A stretch of DNA of 64,000 nt from Streptomyces griseorubiginosus. Its GTDB lineage: Bacteria > Actinomycetota > Actinomycetes > Streptomycetales > Streptomycetaceae. The notes beneath the pieces are model-generated. The model was not told the origin of the DNA, searched no databases, and worked only from the letters and a program-made list of their open reading frames with translations. Location: contig NZ_KQ948736.1 of NCBI RefSeq assembly GCF_001514195.1, forward strand, positions 873,328 through 937,327, read 5' to 3'. Position numbers and translations under genes: made by a program. Positions 16,566 to 25,902 of the stretch are shown piece by piece; the first letter of the stretch is position 1; every line of letters begins with the position of its first letter.

Positions 16566-18410
16566 ATGCACGTGACACACCCCCACCGCAGGAGACCGGC
16601 ACTGCTGACGGCCGCGGCCGCACTGGCCGTCGCCGGTCCCCTGATATCCGCCCCGCCCGCGTCGGCCGTCACCCCCTCGGCGGCCGAAGTCTCCCCCCAC
16701 GCGGCCCAGACCATCGACAACATCGGCGCCTCGGGCGCCTGGTGGGTCAACGACCTGAAGAACTTCGACCCCAAGGTCCAGGCCCGGGTCGCAAAGCTGC
16801 TGTTCTCCGAGGACGGCCTGGCCCTGAGCAGTTACCGCTACAACATCGGCGGTGGCGGCACCGGCGTGACCTACGCGCCCCGCGCTCCCGAGGACTTCCT
16901 GAACGACGACGGGTCCTACGACTGGAGCAAGGACAAGGCGGGCCGCACCTTCCTGTACGCGGCCGCCCGGTACGGGGTCAAGGACCTGATCGCCTTCGTC
17001 AACAGCGCGCCCGCGCGGTGGAAGACCAACGGCCTGAGCTGCGGCGGCTACCTGAAGGCGGAGAACACCGAGGACTACGCGAAGTACGTCGCCGACGTCA
17101 CCGCCCACTTCGCCAAGCAGGGCGTGAAGTTCGACTGGATCAGCCCCTTCAACGAGCCGACCAACAGCTTCGCCGACTGCGGCCAGGAGGGCATGCTGGT
17201 CCCGGTCGACCAACGCGACGACATCGTGCGGGCGTTGGGCGCCGAGCAGCGGTCCCGGCACCAGCGCACCGGGATCATCGCGGACGAGTCCAGCTCCACG
17301 GTGAACTTCAACACCGAGCTCCCGCAGTGGATCTCGCAGCCGGACACCGCCCAGTACGTCGACAGGCTCGCCCACCACACGTACAACAACCCGGGCGACG
17401 ACCAGCGCGCCAAGGTCTACGAGACGTCCAGGTCGGTCGGCAAGAAGTCGTGGTCGACGGAGATCTGCTGCTTCGGCAACGGCGGCACCGGCTGGGCGCA
17501 GGAGTACGACCCCACGATCGACGGCGGCCTGAACCTGTCCCGGATCATCTACAAGGACTTCGCGACCGCGCACGACTCGGCGTTCCAGTGGTGGGTGGCC
17601 CTGTCGGAGATGGTCGGCAGCGATCCGCTCGCCCGCAACAGCGAGGGCTGGAACGACGGCCTGATCTACTACGACCCGAAGTACGCCGCCAACGGCAACC
17701 AGACCCTGTACTTCACCAAGCGCTACTACGCGCTCGGCCAGTACAGCAAGTTCGTCCGGCCGGGCGCGGTCGCCCACAACGTGACCGGGGTGCCGGCCGG
17801 CGTCGAGGTGTCCACCTACGACGACCACGGCAAGTGGGTGGTGGTGGTCAACAACCACAACACCACCGACACCGCGCTGAACCTGCACTTCAACAGCAGG
17901 GCGCCGGTGCGCGCGAGCAAGGCCGTGCGGACCTCGGCGACCGAGAGCTGGGCGAAGGTCGCGAGGCCCGCGGTCGAGGGCGGCACGGCGTCGGCGACCC
18001 TGCCGGCCCGGTCCATAACCACGTACGTCCTCGACCAGAAGGGCCGCGGCACCTCGGCGGTCACCGGCGCGCTCCAGGGCCGGCAGTCCGGGAAGTGCCT
18101 GACCGCGGACACCTCCGGGGCGGTGATCAGCAGCTGCACCGGCGGGGCCGGACAGGTGTGGTCGTACGACGCGAAGGGCCGCCTGAAGGGCGTGAACGGC
18201 TACCTGACGGCAGGCGGTTCGGGGCTCGTCACCAGCCCGGAGGCGACCCGTGACGGCAGCCAGCAGTGGCTGCTGAACTCCAACGGCCAGATCGTCAGCG
18301 AGACGTCGGGGCAGTGCCTGGACGTGGGCGGACAAGCCACCGCCGACGGCAGCAAGGTCGGCCTGTGGACCTGCAACGGCGGGACCAACCAGGCCTGGTC
18401 CAGGCAGTAA
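16566..18410 (+). CDS. Secreted GH30 endo-beta-1,6-galactanase with C-terminal ricin-type CBM13
   Basis: A 614-aa exported glycoside hydrolase. The signal peptide (ALLTAAAALAVAGPLISA) ends near ASA/V at ~38. A GH30 (beta/alpha)8 domain covers ~45-440, with the acid/base Glu in WISPFNEPTNS and the nucleophile Glu in WSTEICCFGNGG. A beta-sandwich segment follows to ~500. A ricin B-type lectin module forms the last ~120 residues (SGQCLDVGG ... LWTCNGGTNQAW). Sequence and context match Streptomyces endo-beta-1,6-galactanases that cut the side chains of arabinogalactan proteins. It sits after the ROK regulator and before a sugar ABC transporter and GH2 galactosidase. ATG 16566 follows GGAAGGG; a perfect terminator follows. 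Confidence 0.85.
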   Translation: MHVTHPHRRRPALLTAAAALAVAGPLISAPPASAVTPSAAEVSPHAAQTIDNIGASGAWWVNDLKNFDPKVQARVAKLLFSEDGLALSSYRYNIGGGGTGVTYAPRAPEDFLNDDGSYDWSKDKAGRTFLYAAARYGVKDLIAFVNSAPARWKTNGLSCGGYLKAENTEDYAKYVADVTAHFAKQGVKFDWISPFNEPTNSFADCGQEGMLVPVDQRDDIVRALGAEQRSRHQRTGIIADESSSTVNFNTELPQWISQPDTAQYVDRLAHHTYNNPGDDQRAKVYETSRSVGKKSWSTEICCFGNGGTGWAQEYDPTIDGGLNLSRIIYKDFATAHDSAFQWWVALSEMVGSDPLARNSEGWNDGLIYYDPKYAANGNQTLYFTKRYYALGQYSKFVRPGAVAHNVTGVPAGVEVSTYDDHGKWVVVVNNHNTTDTALNLHFNSRAPVRASKAVRTSATESWAKVARPAVEGGTASATLPARSITTYVLDQKGRGTSAVTGALQGRQSGKCLTADTSGAVISSCTGGAGQVWSYDAKGRLKGVNGYLTAGGSGLVTSPEATRDGSQQWLLNSNGQIVSETSGQCLDVGGQATADGSKVGLWTCNGGTNQAWSRQ

Positions 18411-18427
18411 CGCGTTCCACCCGCAAA

Positions 18428-18462
18428 GGGTCGCGGGCCGCTGGTGCGGCGGCCCGCGACCC
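18428..18462 (+). terminator. Terminator hairpin after the GH30 gene
   Basis: GGGTCGCGGGCCGC and GCGGCCCGCGACCC pair perfectly (14 bp) around a 7-nt loop, 18 nt past the stop. It separates the secreted enzyme from the transporter operon. Confidence 0.85.
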
Positions 18463-18641
18463 GGGGGCGTCCGGTATCCCGAACGCTTCACAACGCTTCG
18501 TACAGACTTCGTCCAACCCCTTGCCGAAGCCTTAGCCGAAGGTTACCGTCCCCGCACCGCTACAGCATTTGAGCCACCTGGCACTGAGCCGCAGAGCCAA
18601 GGCGCAGAGCCGCAAGCCGTATTCGAGACAAGGACGTCAGC

Positions 18642-19907
18642 ATGTCGGCAATGAGCAGCACCAACTGGAACCGTCGTAACGTGATGAAGGCCGCGATGGG
18701 TCTGGCCGCGGCGGGCGGACTGGCCGCGTGCGGCGGCAACAACGGCCGTGGAGGCGGCTCCGGTTCGGGCACGGCCCTGACCCAGTACTTCCACGCCTAC
18801 GGCGAGGCGGGCACCGAGCAGGCCATCAAGCGGTACGCGGCGGCGTACAAGAAGGCCGACGTCAGCACCAACTGGATCACCGGCAACAACTTCGAGTCCG
18901 CGCTCTTCGCCGCCCTGCTCACCAAGAAGGCGCCCGACGTATTCGAGTTCCACCCGCAGCTCCAGCTCGTCAAGAGCGGCCAGGTGGCGGACCTGACCGA
19001 CCTGATCGACCCGGTCAAGGACGACTTCAACCCGAACGACATCAAGTCCCACACGGTCGACGGGAAGATCTACGGGATACGCATGATCGACGACCCGCAG
19101 TTCTTCTACTACCGCAAGTCGATGTTCGAGAAGGCCAAGGTCGAGGTCCCGACGACGCTCGACGAGCTGATCGAGGCCGCCGCCAAGCTCACCACGGGCA
19201 AGGTCAAGGGCGCCTTCCTCGGCAACGACTTCACCGCGATCCAGAACGTCATCATCTGGTCCGCCGGCGCCGACACCATCAACGAGAAGAACGAGATCGC
19301 CTACCACACGGACGGCGTCGTCGAGGGTCTCAAGAAGCTGCGCCAGCTGTTCACCAGCGGCAACGTGCTCCTGGACGCCCCGACCGACTTCTGGGACCCC
19401 TCCTCGCTCAACCAGGGCCTGTGTGCCATGCAGTGGGGCGGCATGTGGTCCATGCCGGCCATGCAGCAGGCACTCGGCGACGACCTCGGCATCTTCCCCT
19501 TCCCGAAGATCGGCTCCGCGGGCAAGCAGTCCGTCTACAACGGCGGCTGGTCGATCTTCGTCAACGCCAAGGGCAAGAACGTCGAGGCGGCCAAGGAGTA
19601 CGTCAAGTGGCTGTGGATCGACCAGAAGCAGTACCAGGAGGACTGGGCCACCTCGTACGGCTTCCACATCCCGCCGCGCACCTCGATCGCCGCCTCGGCC
19701 ACCAAGCTCAAGACCGGCCTGCCGGCCGAGGGCGTCAAGCTCTTCACCGACTACGGCCACTTCGACAACATCGCCTACGACCAGACGATGCAGACCGCGT
19801 TCGCCGAGGTGATCTCCTCCTCCGTCCGTAAGAACGGCAACCCGGAGGCGGCGCTCGACACCTGCGACAAGAAGGTCAACGTCGAGCTCAAGAAGCTGTT
19901 CGGTTAG
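18642..19907 (+). CDS. Sugar ABC transporter substrate-binding lipoprotein
   Basis: A 421-aa family 1 extracellular solute-binding protein. The N-terminus NRRNVMKAAMGLAAAGGLAACGG combines a twin-arginine-like start with a lipobox (GLAAC), so it is anchored outside the membrane. The two-lobe binding fold is evident in APDVFEFHPQ, GKIYGIRMID and MQWGGMWSMP, the last typical of oligosaccharide binders. The next two genes encode the matching permeases and the fourth a beta-galactosidase, so the likely ligands are galacto-oligosaccharides released by the GH30 enzyme. No ATPase gene is adjacent; such importers in Streptomyces usually use the shared MsiK ATPase. Confidence 0.88.
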   Translation: MSAMSSTNWNRRNVMKAAMGLAAAGGLAACGGNNGRGGGSGSGTALTQYFHAYGEAGTEQAIKRYAAAYKKADVSTNWITGNNFESALFAALLTKKAPDVFEFHPQLQLVKSGQVADLTDLIDPVKDDFNPNDIKSHTVDGKIYGIRMIDDPQFFYYRKSMFEKAKVEVPTTLDELIEAAAKLTTGKVKGAFLGNDFTAIQNVIIWSAGADTINEKNEIAYHTDGVVEGLKKLRQLFTSGNVLLDAPTDFWDPSSLNQGLCAMQWGGMWSMPAMQQALGDDLGIFPFPKIGSAGKQSVYNGGWSIFVNAKGKNVEAAKEYVKWLWIDQKQYQEDWATSYGFHIPPRTSIAASATKLKTGLPAEGVKLFTDYGHFDNIAYDQTMQTAFAEVISSSVRKNGNPEAALDTCDKKVNVELKKLFG

Positions 19908-19927
19908 GCCGCCGGGAAGACCACGTC

Positions 19928-20896
19928 ATGTCGACCACCACCACGCGCGGGGTCGCCCAGCCCGCCCCGGCCACGGCCTCCCCGGCCCGGCCGCGGCGGG
20001 GCCTGCGGGGCAACCCGACCGTCAACTTCTGGCTCTTCACCGGGCCGTTCCTCATCGGCCTGGCGATCTTCGTCTTCGTGCCGATCTTCTGGAGCATCTG
20101 GCTCAGCTTCTTCGACGCCCGGTACACCGTCACGCCGAGCAAGTTCGTCGGCTTCGACAACTACGTGCAGATCCTGACCAACAGCGAGTTCCCCGACTCC
20201 CTGGTGACCTTCACCGTGTTCGCCGCGTTCATCGTGCCGACCACGTGGGCGCTGTCCCTGGGGCTCGCGCTGCTGGTCAACCGGCTGCGCTTCATGCGCG
20301 CGTTCTTCCGCTCGGTGTTCTTCCTGCCGACCGCGGTCTCCTACGTGGCCGCCGCGCTGATCTGGAAGATGTCCATCTTCAGCGGTGTCCGCTTCGGCCT
20401 CATGAACACCATGCTCGGCTGGTTCGGCGTCGACAACATCGCCTACCTCGCCAACCCGAGCCCGCCCTGGTACTGGCTGGTCATCGTGACCCTGCGGCTG
20501 TGGATCCAGTCCGGGTTCTACATGATCCTGTTCCTGGCGGCGCTCCAGAACATCCCGGCCGAGCTGTACGAGGCCGCCGCCATCGACGGCGCCAAGCCCG
20601 GCTGGCAGACCTTCCGGCACATCACGCTGCCGCAGCTGCGCGCCACCTCGACCGCCGTGATCCTGCTGCTGCTCATCGCGGCCTACCAGGCGTTCGACGA
20701 GTTCTTCAACATCATCGGGCAGAAGGCGACCTGGGCCCAGACCCCGCTCATGGAGCTCTACAAGACCGCACTCGGCACCAGCCAGGACTACGGCGCGGGC
20801 AGCGCGGGCGCGGTCGTCCTGTCGCTGCTCATCTGCCTCGTCACCCTGATCCAGGGCAAGTTCATGGGCTTCGGAAGGGGGGAGGACTCCAAGTGA
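19928..20896 (+). CDS. Sugar ABC transporter permease, MalF-type
   Basis: A 322-aa inner-membrane permease with six predicted helices (first NFWLFTGPFLIGLAIFVFVP). The cytoplasmic EAA loop, where the ATPase docks, reads YEAAAIDGAKPGWQTFRHITLP. It starts at ATG 19928, 20 nt after the binding-protein gene, and its stop overlaps the next start. It imports galactan-derived sugars together with its neighbours. Confidence 0.9.
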   Translation: MSTTTTRGVAQPAPATASPARPRRGLRGNPTVNFWLFTGPFLIGLAIFVFVPIFWSIWLSFFDARYTVTPSKFVGFDNYVQILTNSEFPDSLVTFTVFAAFIVPTTWALSLGLALLVNRLRFMRAFFRSVFFLPTAVSYVAAALIWKMSIFSGVRFGLMNTMLGWFGVDNIAYLANPSPPWYWLVIVTLRLWIQSGFYMILFLAALQNIPAELYEAAAIDGAKPGWQTFRHITLPQLRATSTAVILLLLIAAYQAFDEFFNIIGQKATWAQTPLMELYKTALGTSQDYGAGSAGAVVLSLLICLVTLIQGKFMGFGRGEDSK

Positions 20897-21759
20897 CCAC
20901 CACCACTCCTCCGGTCGGCAAGCAGCGCGACAAGGGCCGGGGCGTCTTCGGCAACACGGGGCTGTACATCGCCGTGGGCGTCGCCGCCGTGCTGTTCCTG
21001 ATCCCCTTCTACCTGATCTTCCGCAACGCCCTGTCCACGGACCTGGAGATCACCGGCGAGAACTGGAAGGTGCTGCCCTCCTTCCAGTGGGGCAACATCT
21101 CCGAACTGTTCAACGACCCGACGGTCGAGTTCGGCAAGTCCATGGTGAACTCGCTGGTCGTCGCCGTCGCGAGCACCGTGGGCACCCTCCTGGTCTGCTC
21201 GCTGGCCGGCTACGGCCTGGCCCGCATCCCCTACAAGCACGCCAACAAGGTCTTCTACGCCGTCCTCGCCACCCTGATGGTCCCGACGGCCGTGACCTTC
21301 GTCCCGAGCTTCGTCCTGGTCTCCTCCCTGGGCTGGGTGGACACGTATCGTGGCCTGATCATCCCGGGTCTGTTCAGCGGTTTCACCTGCTTCCTGTTCC
21401 GGCAGTACTTCCTGGGATTCCCGAAGGAGCTGGAGGAGGCGGCACGGGTGGACGGGCTCGGTTACTGGGGCGCGTACTGGCGGATCGTCGTACCCAACTC
21501 GCTGAACTTCTTCGCGGCCATCGCCACGATCACGTTCATCGGCGCCTGGAACTCCTTCCTGTGGCCCCTGGTCATCGGCCAGGACCCCAGCTCCTGGACC
21601 GTCCAGATCGCGCTCTCCTCCTTCATGACCAACCAGACCGTCAACTTCCACCTGATCTTCATGGCCACGGCCATCTCGATCCTGCCGCTGATCTTCGTGT
21701 TCCTCTTCCTCCAGCGCTGGCTGGTGCAGGGGATCGCGCAGACCGGCATCAAGGGCTGA
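20893..21759 (+). CDS. Sugar ABC transporter permease, MalG-type
   Basis: A 288-aa permease partner. The EAA loop is LEEAARVDGLGYWGAYWRIVVPNS, and the C-terminus PLIFVFLFLQRWLVQGIAQTGIKG (key part QRWLVQGIAQTGIKG) is the canonical MalG tail. The GTG start at 20893 overlaps the previous stop (AAGTGA), giving translational coupling. Confidence 0.9.
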   Translation: MTTTTPPVGKQRDKGRGVFGNTGLYIAVGVAAVLFLIPFYLIFRNALSTDLEITGENWKVLPSFQWGNISELFNDPTVEFGKSMVNSLVVAVASTVGTLLVCSLAGYGLARIPYKHANKVFYAVLATLMVPTAVTFVPSFVLVSSLGWVDTYRGLIIPGLFSGFTCFLFRQYFLGFPKELEEAARVDGLGYWGAYWRIVVPNSLNFFAAIATITFIGAWNSFLWPLVIGQDPSSWTVQIALSSFMTNQTVNFHLIFMATAISILPLIFVFLFLQRWLVQGIAQTGIKG

Positions 21760-21800
21760 GGCCCCTCTCTCAAGACCCCTCTGCCAAGACCTGGAGACCG

Positions 21801-24701
21801 ATGTCTTTCCGCACCACCCCCAGCGCCTTCGACTACGTCGAGGACGTCTCACCCGGCAGCGGGGCCCTCCCGCCCCGCGCCTGGTACGCCTCCTCCGACG
21901 CGAAGACCCTGTCCCTCGACGGCACCTGGCGCTTCCGCCTGTCGGCGACCGCCGACGCCGAGGACGAATCCTTCGCCGAGGAGGGATACGACCCGGCCGG
22001 CTGGGCCGAGGTCACGGTCCCCGGGCACTGGGTCCTCCAGGGCGAGGGCGCCTTCGGGCTGCCCATCTACACCAACCACCTCTATCCGTTCCCGGTGGAC
22101 CCGCCGCACGTGCCGACGGAGAACCCGACCGGCGACCACCTGCGCGTGTTCGACCTGCCGGAGGACTGGCCCGCACTGTCCGAGGGCGGCGCGGTGATCC
22201 GGTTCGACGGCGTCGAGTCCTGCGCCCGGGTCTGGCTCAACGGCACGGACCTCGGCGATTTCAAGGGCTCCCGGCTCGCGCACGAGTTCGCCGTCGGCCA
22301 TCTGCTGAAGCCCAAGGGCAACGTCCTCGCGGTCCGGGTGCACCAGTGGTCGGCCGGCTCCTACCTGGAGGACCAGGACCAGTGGTGGCTGCCGGGCATC
22401 TTCCGTGAGGTGACCCTGCTGCACCGCCCGGCGGGCAGCGCCCTGGACTTCTTCGTGCACGCCTCCTACGACCACCTCACGGGCGAGGGCACCCTGCGCG
22501 TGGACTCCGACGTCGACGGGCGGGTGCTGGTGCCCGCCCTCGACATCGATGTCGCGACCGGTGAGTCCGTCACGGCCCTGGTGGCGCCGTGGAGCGCCGA
22601 GAGCCCCCGGCTGTACGACGGCGAGCTGGTCACCGAGGGCGAGCGGATCCCGCTCAGGATCGGCTTCCGTACGGTCGCGCTCGAGGACGGCCTGATCAAG
22701 GTCAACGGCAAGGCGATCCTCTTCAAGGGCGTCAACCGGCACGAGTGGCACCCCGAGAAGGGCCGCACCCTCGACCTCGCGACCATGCGCGAGGACGTGC
22801 TGCTGATGAAGCGGCACAACATCAACGCCGTGCGCACCTCGCACTACCCGCCGCACCCGGCCTTCCTGGACCTGTGCGACGAGTACGGCCTGTGGGTCGT
22901 CGACGAGTGCGACCTGGAGACCCACGGCTTCACCGAGCAGGAGTGGCGGGACAACCCCGTCGACGACGACCGCTGGACCCCGGCCCTCCTGGACCGTGCG
23001 GCCCGCATGGTCGAGCGGGACAAGAACCACCCCTCGATCGTCTTCTGGTCGCTGGGCAACGAGGCCGGCACCGGGCGCGGCCTGACCGCGATGGCCGAGT
23101 GGATCCACGGGCGCGACGCCTCACGTCTGGTGCACTACGAGGGCGACTGGAACTGCCGGGACACCGACGTCTACTCCCGCATGTACGCCGACCACGCCGA
23201 GGTCGAGCAGATCGGCAAGGAGCTGGACGGGGGCACCCTGGGGCGCCGGAAGCTGCCGTTCATCCAGTGCGAGTACGGCCACGCCATGGGCAACGGCCCC
23301 GGCGGCATCGCCGACTACCAGGAGCTGTTCGAGAAGTACGAGCGGCTCCAGGGCGGCTTCATCTGGGAGTGGATCGACCACGGCGTCACCCACCCCGAGC
23401 TGGGCTACGCCTACGGCGGTGACTTCGGCGAGGAGCTGCACGACGGCAACTTCGTCTGCGACGGCCTCATCTTCCCGGACCGCACCCCCTCCCCCGGCCT
23501 CGTGGAATACAAGAAGGTCATCGAGCCGGTCTCCTTCGAGGGCTCCGACGGCACCGTGCGGGTGACGAACAAGTACGACTTCGCCGACCTGTCCGCGCTC
23601 GCCTTCGAGTGGTCGTACCAGGTCGACGGCGAGACCGTCGAGGCGGGCACACTGTCGGTGCCGGCGCTGGCACCCGGCGAGTCCGCGGACCTCAAGCTCC
23701 CCGAACCGCCCGCCCACGTGGACGGCTCGGAGACCCGGTGGACGGTACGGGCCCTGCTCGCCGCCGACACCGCGTGGGCGCCGAAGGACCACGTGGTCGC
23801 CTGGGGTCAGTTCCCGGCGGTCGCGGGCGTACGGCCCTCCCTCGTGCCCTCCGCCTCGCCGGTGCGCGAGGAGCGGCTGATCACGCTCGGCCCGGCGACC
23901 TTCGACGGCCGTACCGGCGCGCTGCGGACGGTCGGCGGGGTCGCCGTCGAGAACCCGCGGCTGGACGTGTGGCGGGCGACGACCGACAACGACGACGGCA
24001 CCGAGTGGAAGTCCGGGCTGCGCTACAGCACGCTGTGGCGGACCCTGGGCCTGCACCGGATGCGGCACCGCCTGGTCGGGGTGGAGCTGGAGTCCCAGGC
24101 CCTGGTCGTCCGCACCCGTGTGGCGCCCGCGGCCCGCGAGGTGGGCCTGGCCACCGAGTACCGGTGGACCTCGGACGGCTCGCGGCTGAAGCTGACCGTG
24201 TCGGTGACGCCCGAGGGGCAGTGGACGGTGCCGCTGCCGCGGCTCGGCGTCCGGCTGGGGCTGTCCGCGGTGGACTCTTCGGTCGACTCTTCGGTCGATG
24301 AGGTGACGTGGTTCGGCGGCGGGCCCGGCGAGGCGTACCCGGACACCCGGGCGGCCTCCGAGGTCGGCCGGTGGAGCGCGACCGTGGAGGAACTCCAGAC
24401 GCCGTACCTGCGCCCGCAGGAGAACGGCGCCCGTGCCGACGTGCGGTGGCTGGAGCTGGGTGGCCTGCGGATCGAGGGCGACCCGGAGTTCTCCTTCGCG
24501 GCCCGGCGCTGGACGACCGAGCAGCTGGACGCGGCGACGCACCTGACCGACCTCGTGGCCGGCGAGACGCTGTGGGTCAACCTCGACCACCGCCACCACG
24601 GCATCGGCACCGCGTCCTGCGGTCCGGGCGTGCTGCCGCAGTACCACCTGCTCGCCGAGCCGGCGGAGTTCTCGTTCGTGTTCTCGGAGGTCTCCGGGTG
24701 A
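21801..24701 (+). CDS. Beta-galactosidase, GH2 family (LacZ-type)
   Basis: A 966-aa cytoplasmic enzyme hydrolysing terminal beta-galactosides. The order is sugar-binding N domain (~25-220), immunoglobulin-like domain, TIM barrel (~300-600) with acid/base Glu in SLGNEAGTGRG and nucleophile Glu in PFIQCEYGHAMGN, then the C-terminal beta-galactosidase small-chain domain (~680-960). No signal peptide is present. It completes the pathway: GH30 cuts galactan outside, the ABC system imports, this enzyme releases galactose. A short in-frame repeat VDSSVDSSVDE occurs near residue 828. The start is ATG at 21801 after TGGAGA. The last codons and stop start an 18-nt tandem repeat. Confidence 0.92.
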   Translation: MSFRTTPSAFDYVEDVSPGSGALPPRAWYASSDAKTLSLDGTWRFRLSATADAEDESFAEEGYDPAGWAEVTVPGHWVLQGEGAFGLPIYTNHLYPFPVDPPHVPTENPTGDHLRVFDLPEDWPALSEGGAVIRFDGVESCARVWLNGTDLGDFKGSRLAHEFAVGHLLKPKGNVLAVRVHQWSAGSYLEDQDQWWLPGIFREVTLLHRPAGSALDFFVHASYDHLTGEGTLRVDSDVDGRVLVPALDIDVATGESVTALVAPWSAESPRLYDGELVTEGERIPLRIGFRTVALEDGLIKVNGKAILFKGVNRHEWHPEKGRTLDLATMREDVLLMKRHNINAVRTSHYPPHPAFLDLCDEYGLWVVDECDLETHGFTEQEWRDNPVDDDRWTPALLDRAARMVERDKNHPSIVFWSLGNEAGTGRGLTAMAEWIHGRDASRLVHYEGDWNCRDTDVYSRMYADHAEVEQIGKELDGGTLGRRKLPFIQCEYGHAMGNGPGGIADYQELFEKYERLQGGFIWEWIDHGVTHPELGYAYGGDFGEELHDGNFVCDGLIFPDRTPSPGLVEYKKVIEPVSFEGSDGTVRVTNKYDFADLSALAFEWSYQVDGETVEAGTLSVPALAPGESADLKLPEPPAHVDGSETRWTVRALLAADTAWAPKDHVVAWGQFPAVAGVRPSLVPSASPVREERLITLGPATFDGRTGALRTVGGVAVENPRLDVWRATTDNDDGTEWKSGLRYSTLWRTLGLHRMRHRLVGVELESQALVVRTRVAPAAREVGLATEYRWTSDGSRLKLTVSVTPEGQWTVPLPRLGVRLGLSAVDSSVDSSVDEVTWFGGGPGEAYPDTRAASEVGRWSATVEELQTPYLRPQENGARADVRWLELGGLRIEGDPEFSFAARRWTTEQLDAATHLTDLVAGETLWVNLDHRHHGIGTASCGPGVLPQYHLLAEPAEFSFVFSEVSG

Positions 24702-24764
24702 CCTCCGGGTGGACCGTGATCTCCGGGTAAACCGTGGTCTTCGGGTGGACCGTGACCTTCGGGT
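24692..24764 (+). repeat. 18-nt tandem repeat seeded by the 3' end of the beta-galactosidase gene
   Basis: The core CTCCGGGT or CTTCGGGT recurs at 24692, 24703, 24721, 24739 and 24757, the last three intervals being exactly 18 nt. The first copy holds the last two codons and overlaps the stop codon. Downstream copies keep GGACCGTGA-type spacers. Confidence 0.75.
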
Positions 24765-24905
24765 GATCGAATAGTCCAACTCACGGATCGATTAATCCAT
24801 TGCCCGATTGATCGACATTCTGGGACGGTCATGGTGTACCCGCGGCCGGTCGGCCCTCAAAGCCGGCCGGCCGCAACTCTTGTTCCCAGCAAGGGAGTTC
24901 ACAGC

Positions 24906-25901
24906 GTGCCCGGAAGCATCGAGGTCCGCGGTCTGTCCCGGACCTTCCACACCACCGTCCGCCGCCCCGGCCTCGCCGGCACCCTGCGCTCCCTGGTCAA
25001 CCCCGAGCGGGTCGCCAAGCACGCGGTCTCGGACATCACCTTCGACGTGGCGCCCGGTGAACTCCTCGCCCTGCTCGGCCCGAACGGCGCGGGCAAGTCC
25101 ACCACCATCAAGATGCTCACCGGCATCCTCACGCCCACCTCCGGCGAGGCCCGGGTGGCGGGCGTGGTGCCGTACCAGGAACGCGAACGCAACGCCCGTA
25201 ACATCGGCGCGGTCTTCGGCCAGCGCACCCAGCTGTGGTGGGACCTGCCGGTGCGGGAGTCGTTCTCGATCCTCCGGGACATCTACGAGGTGCCGAAGGC
25301 CGAACACGCGGCCCGGCTGGCGGAGTTCGACGCCATCCTGGAGCTGTCCACGTTCTGGGACACCCGGGTCCGCCATCTCTCCCTCGGCCAGCGGGTGCGC
25401 TGCGACCTGGCGGCCGCGCTGCTGCACGACCCGCCGGTGGTCTTCCTCGACGAGCCGACCATCGGCATGGACGTGGTGGTCAAGGAGCAGGTGCGGGAGT
25501 TCCTGCGCCACCAGGTCGAGGAGCGGGGCCGTACGGTCCTGCTGACCACCCATGACATGACCGAGGTGGAGCGGCTCGCCGAGCGGGTCGTCCTCATCAA
25601 CCACGGCCGGCTCGTCCTGGACGGCAGCCTCGACGAGATCCGCCGCAAGTTCGGCTCGACCTGGCAGGTCAGGGCGACGTTCGCGGACGCGCACGCGGAG
25701 GTCGAGCCGCTGCCCGGGATCGCCGTACTGCGCAAGGACGGACCGCAGGTGGTCTTCGGGCCCGACGGCCCGGACGCCCCGACGGTGCACCAGGCGCTGA
25801 AGGCGGTCATCGAGCGGTACGAGGTGACGGGCGTCGCCATCGACGAGGCGGACCTCGAAGACGTGATGCGGGCCGCGTACGTGCACGCCGAGGCGGTCTG
25901 A
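24906..25901 (+). CDS. ABC transporter ATP-binding protein (ABC-2 type exporter)
   Basis: A 331-aa ATPase. Walker A GPNGAGKST is near residue 60, Q-loop FGQRTQLWW, signature LSLGQRVRCDLA (a slightly unusual LSxGQ), Walker B VVFLDEPTIGMD, and H-loop TTHDMTEVERL. The C-terminal ~80 residues form the extra domain seen in drug/antibiotic-type ABC-2 ATPases. The frame is open from 24831, but GTG at 24906 behind AAGGGAG aligns best with the family start. The next two genes are its permeases; substrate unknown. Confidence 0.87.
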   Translation: MPGSIEVRGLSRTFHTTVRRPGLAGTLRSLVNPERVAKHAVSDITFDVAPGELLALLGPNGAGKSTTIKMLTGILTPTSGEARVAGVVPYQERERNARNIGAVFGQRTQLWWDLPVRESFSILRDIYEVPKAEHAARLAEFDAILELSTFWDTRVRHLSLGQRVRCDLAAALLHDPPVVFLDEPTIGMDVVVKEQVREFLRHQVEERGRTVLLTTHDMTEVERLAERVVLINHGRLVLDGSLDEIRRKFGSTWQVRATFADAHAEVEPLPGIAVLRKDGPQVVFGPDGPDAPTVHQALKAVIERYEVTGVAIDEADLEDVMRAAYVHAEAV

Positions 25902-25902
25902 G

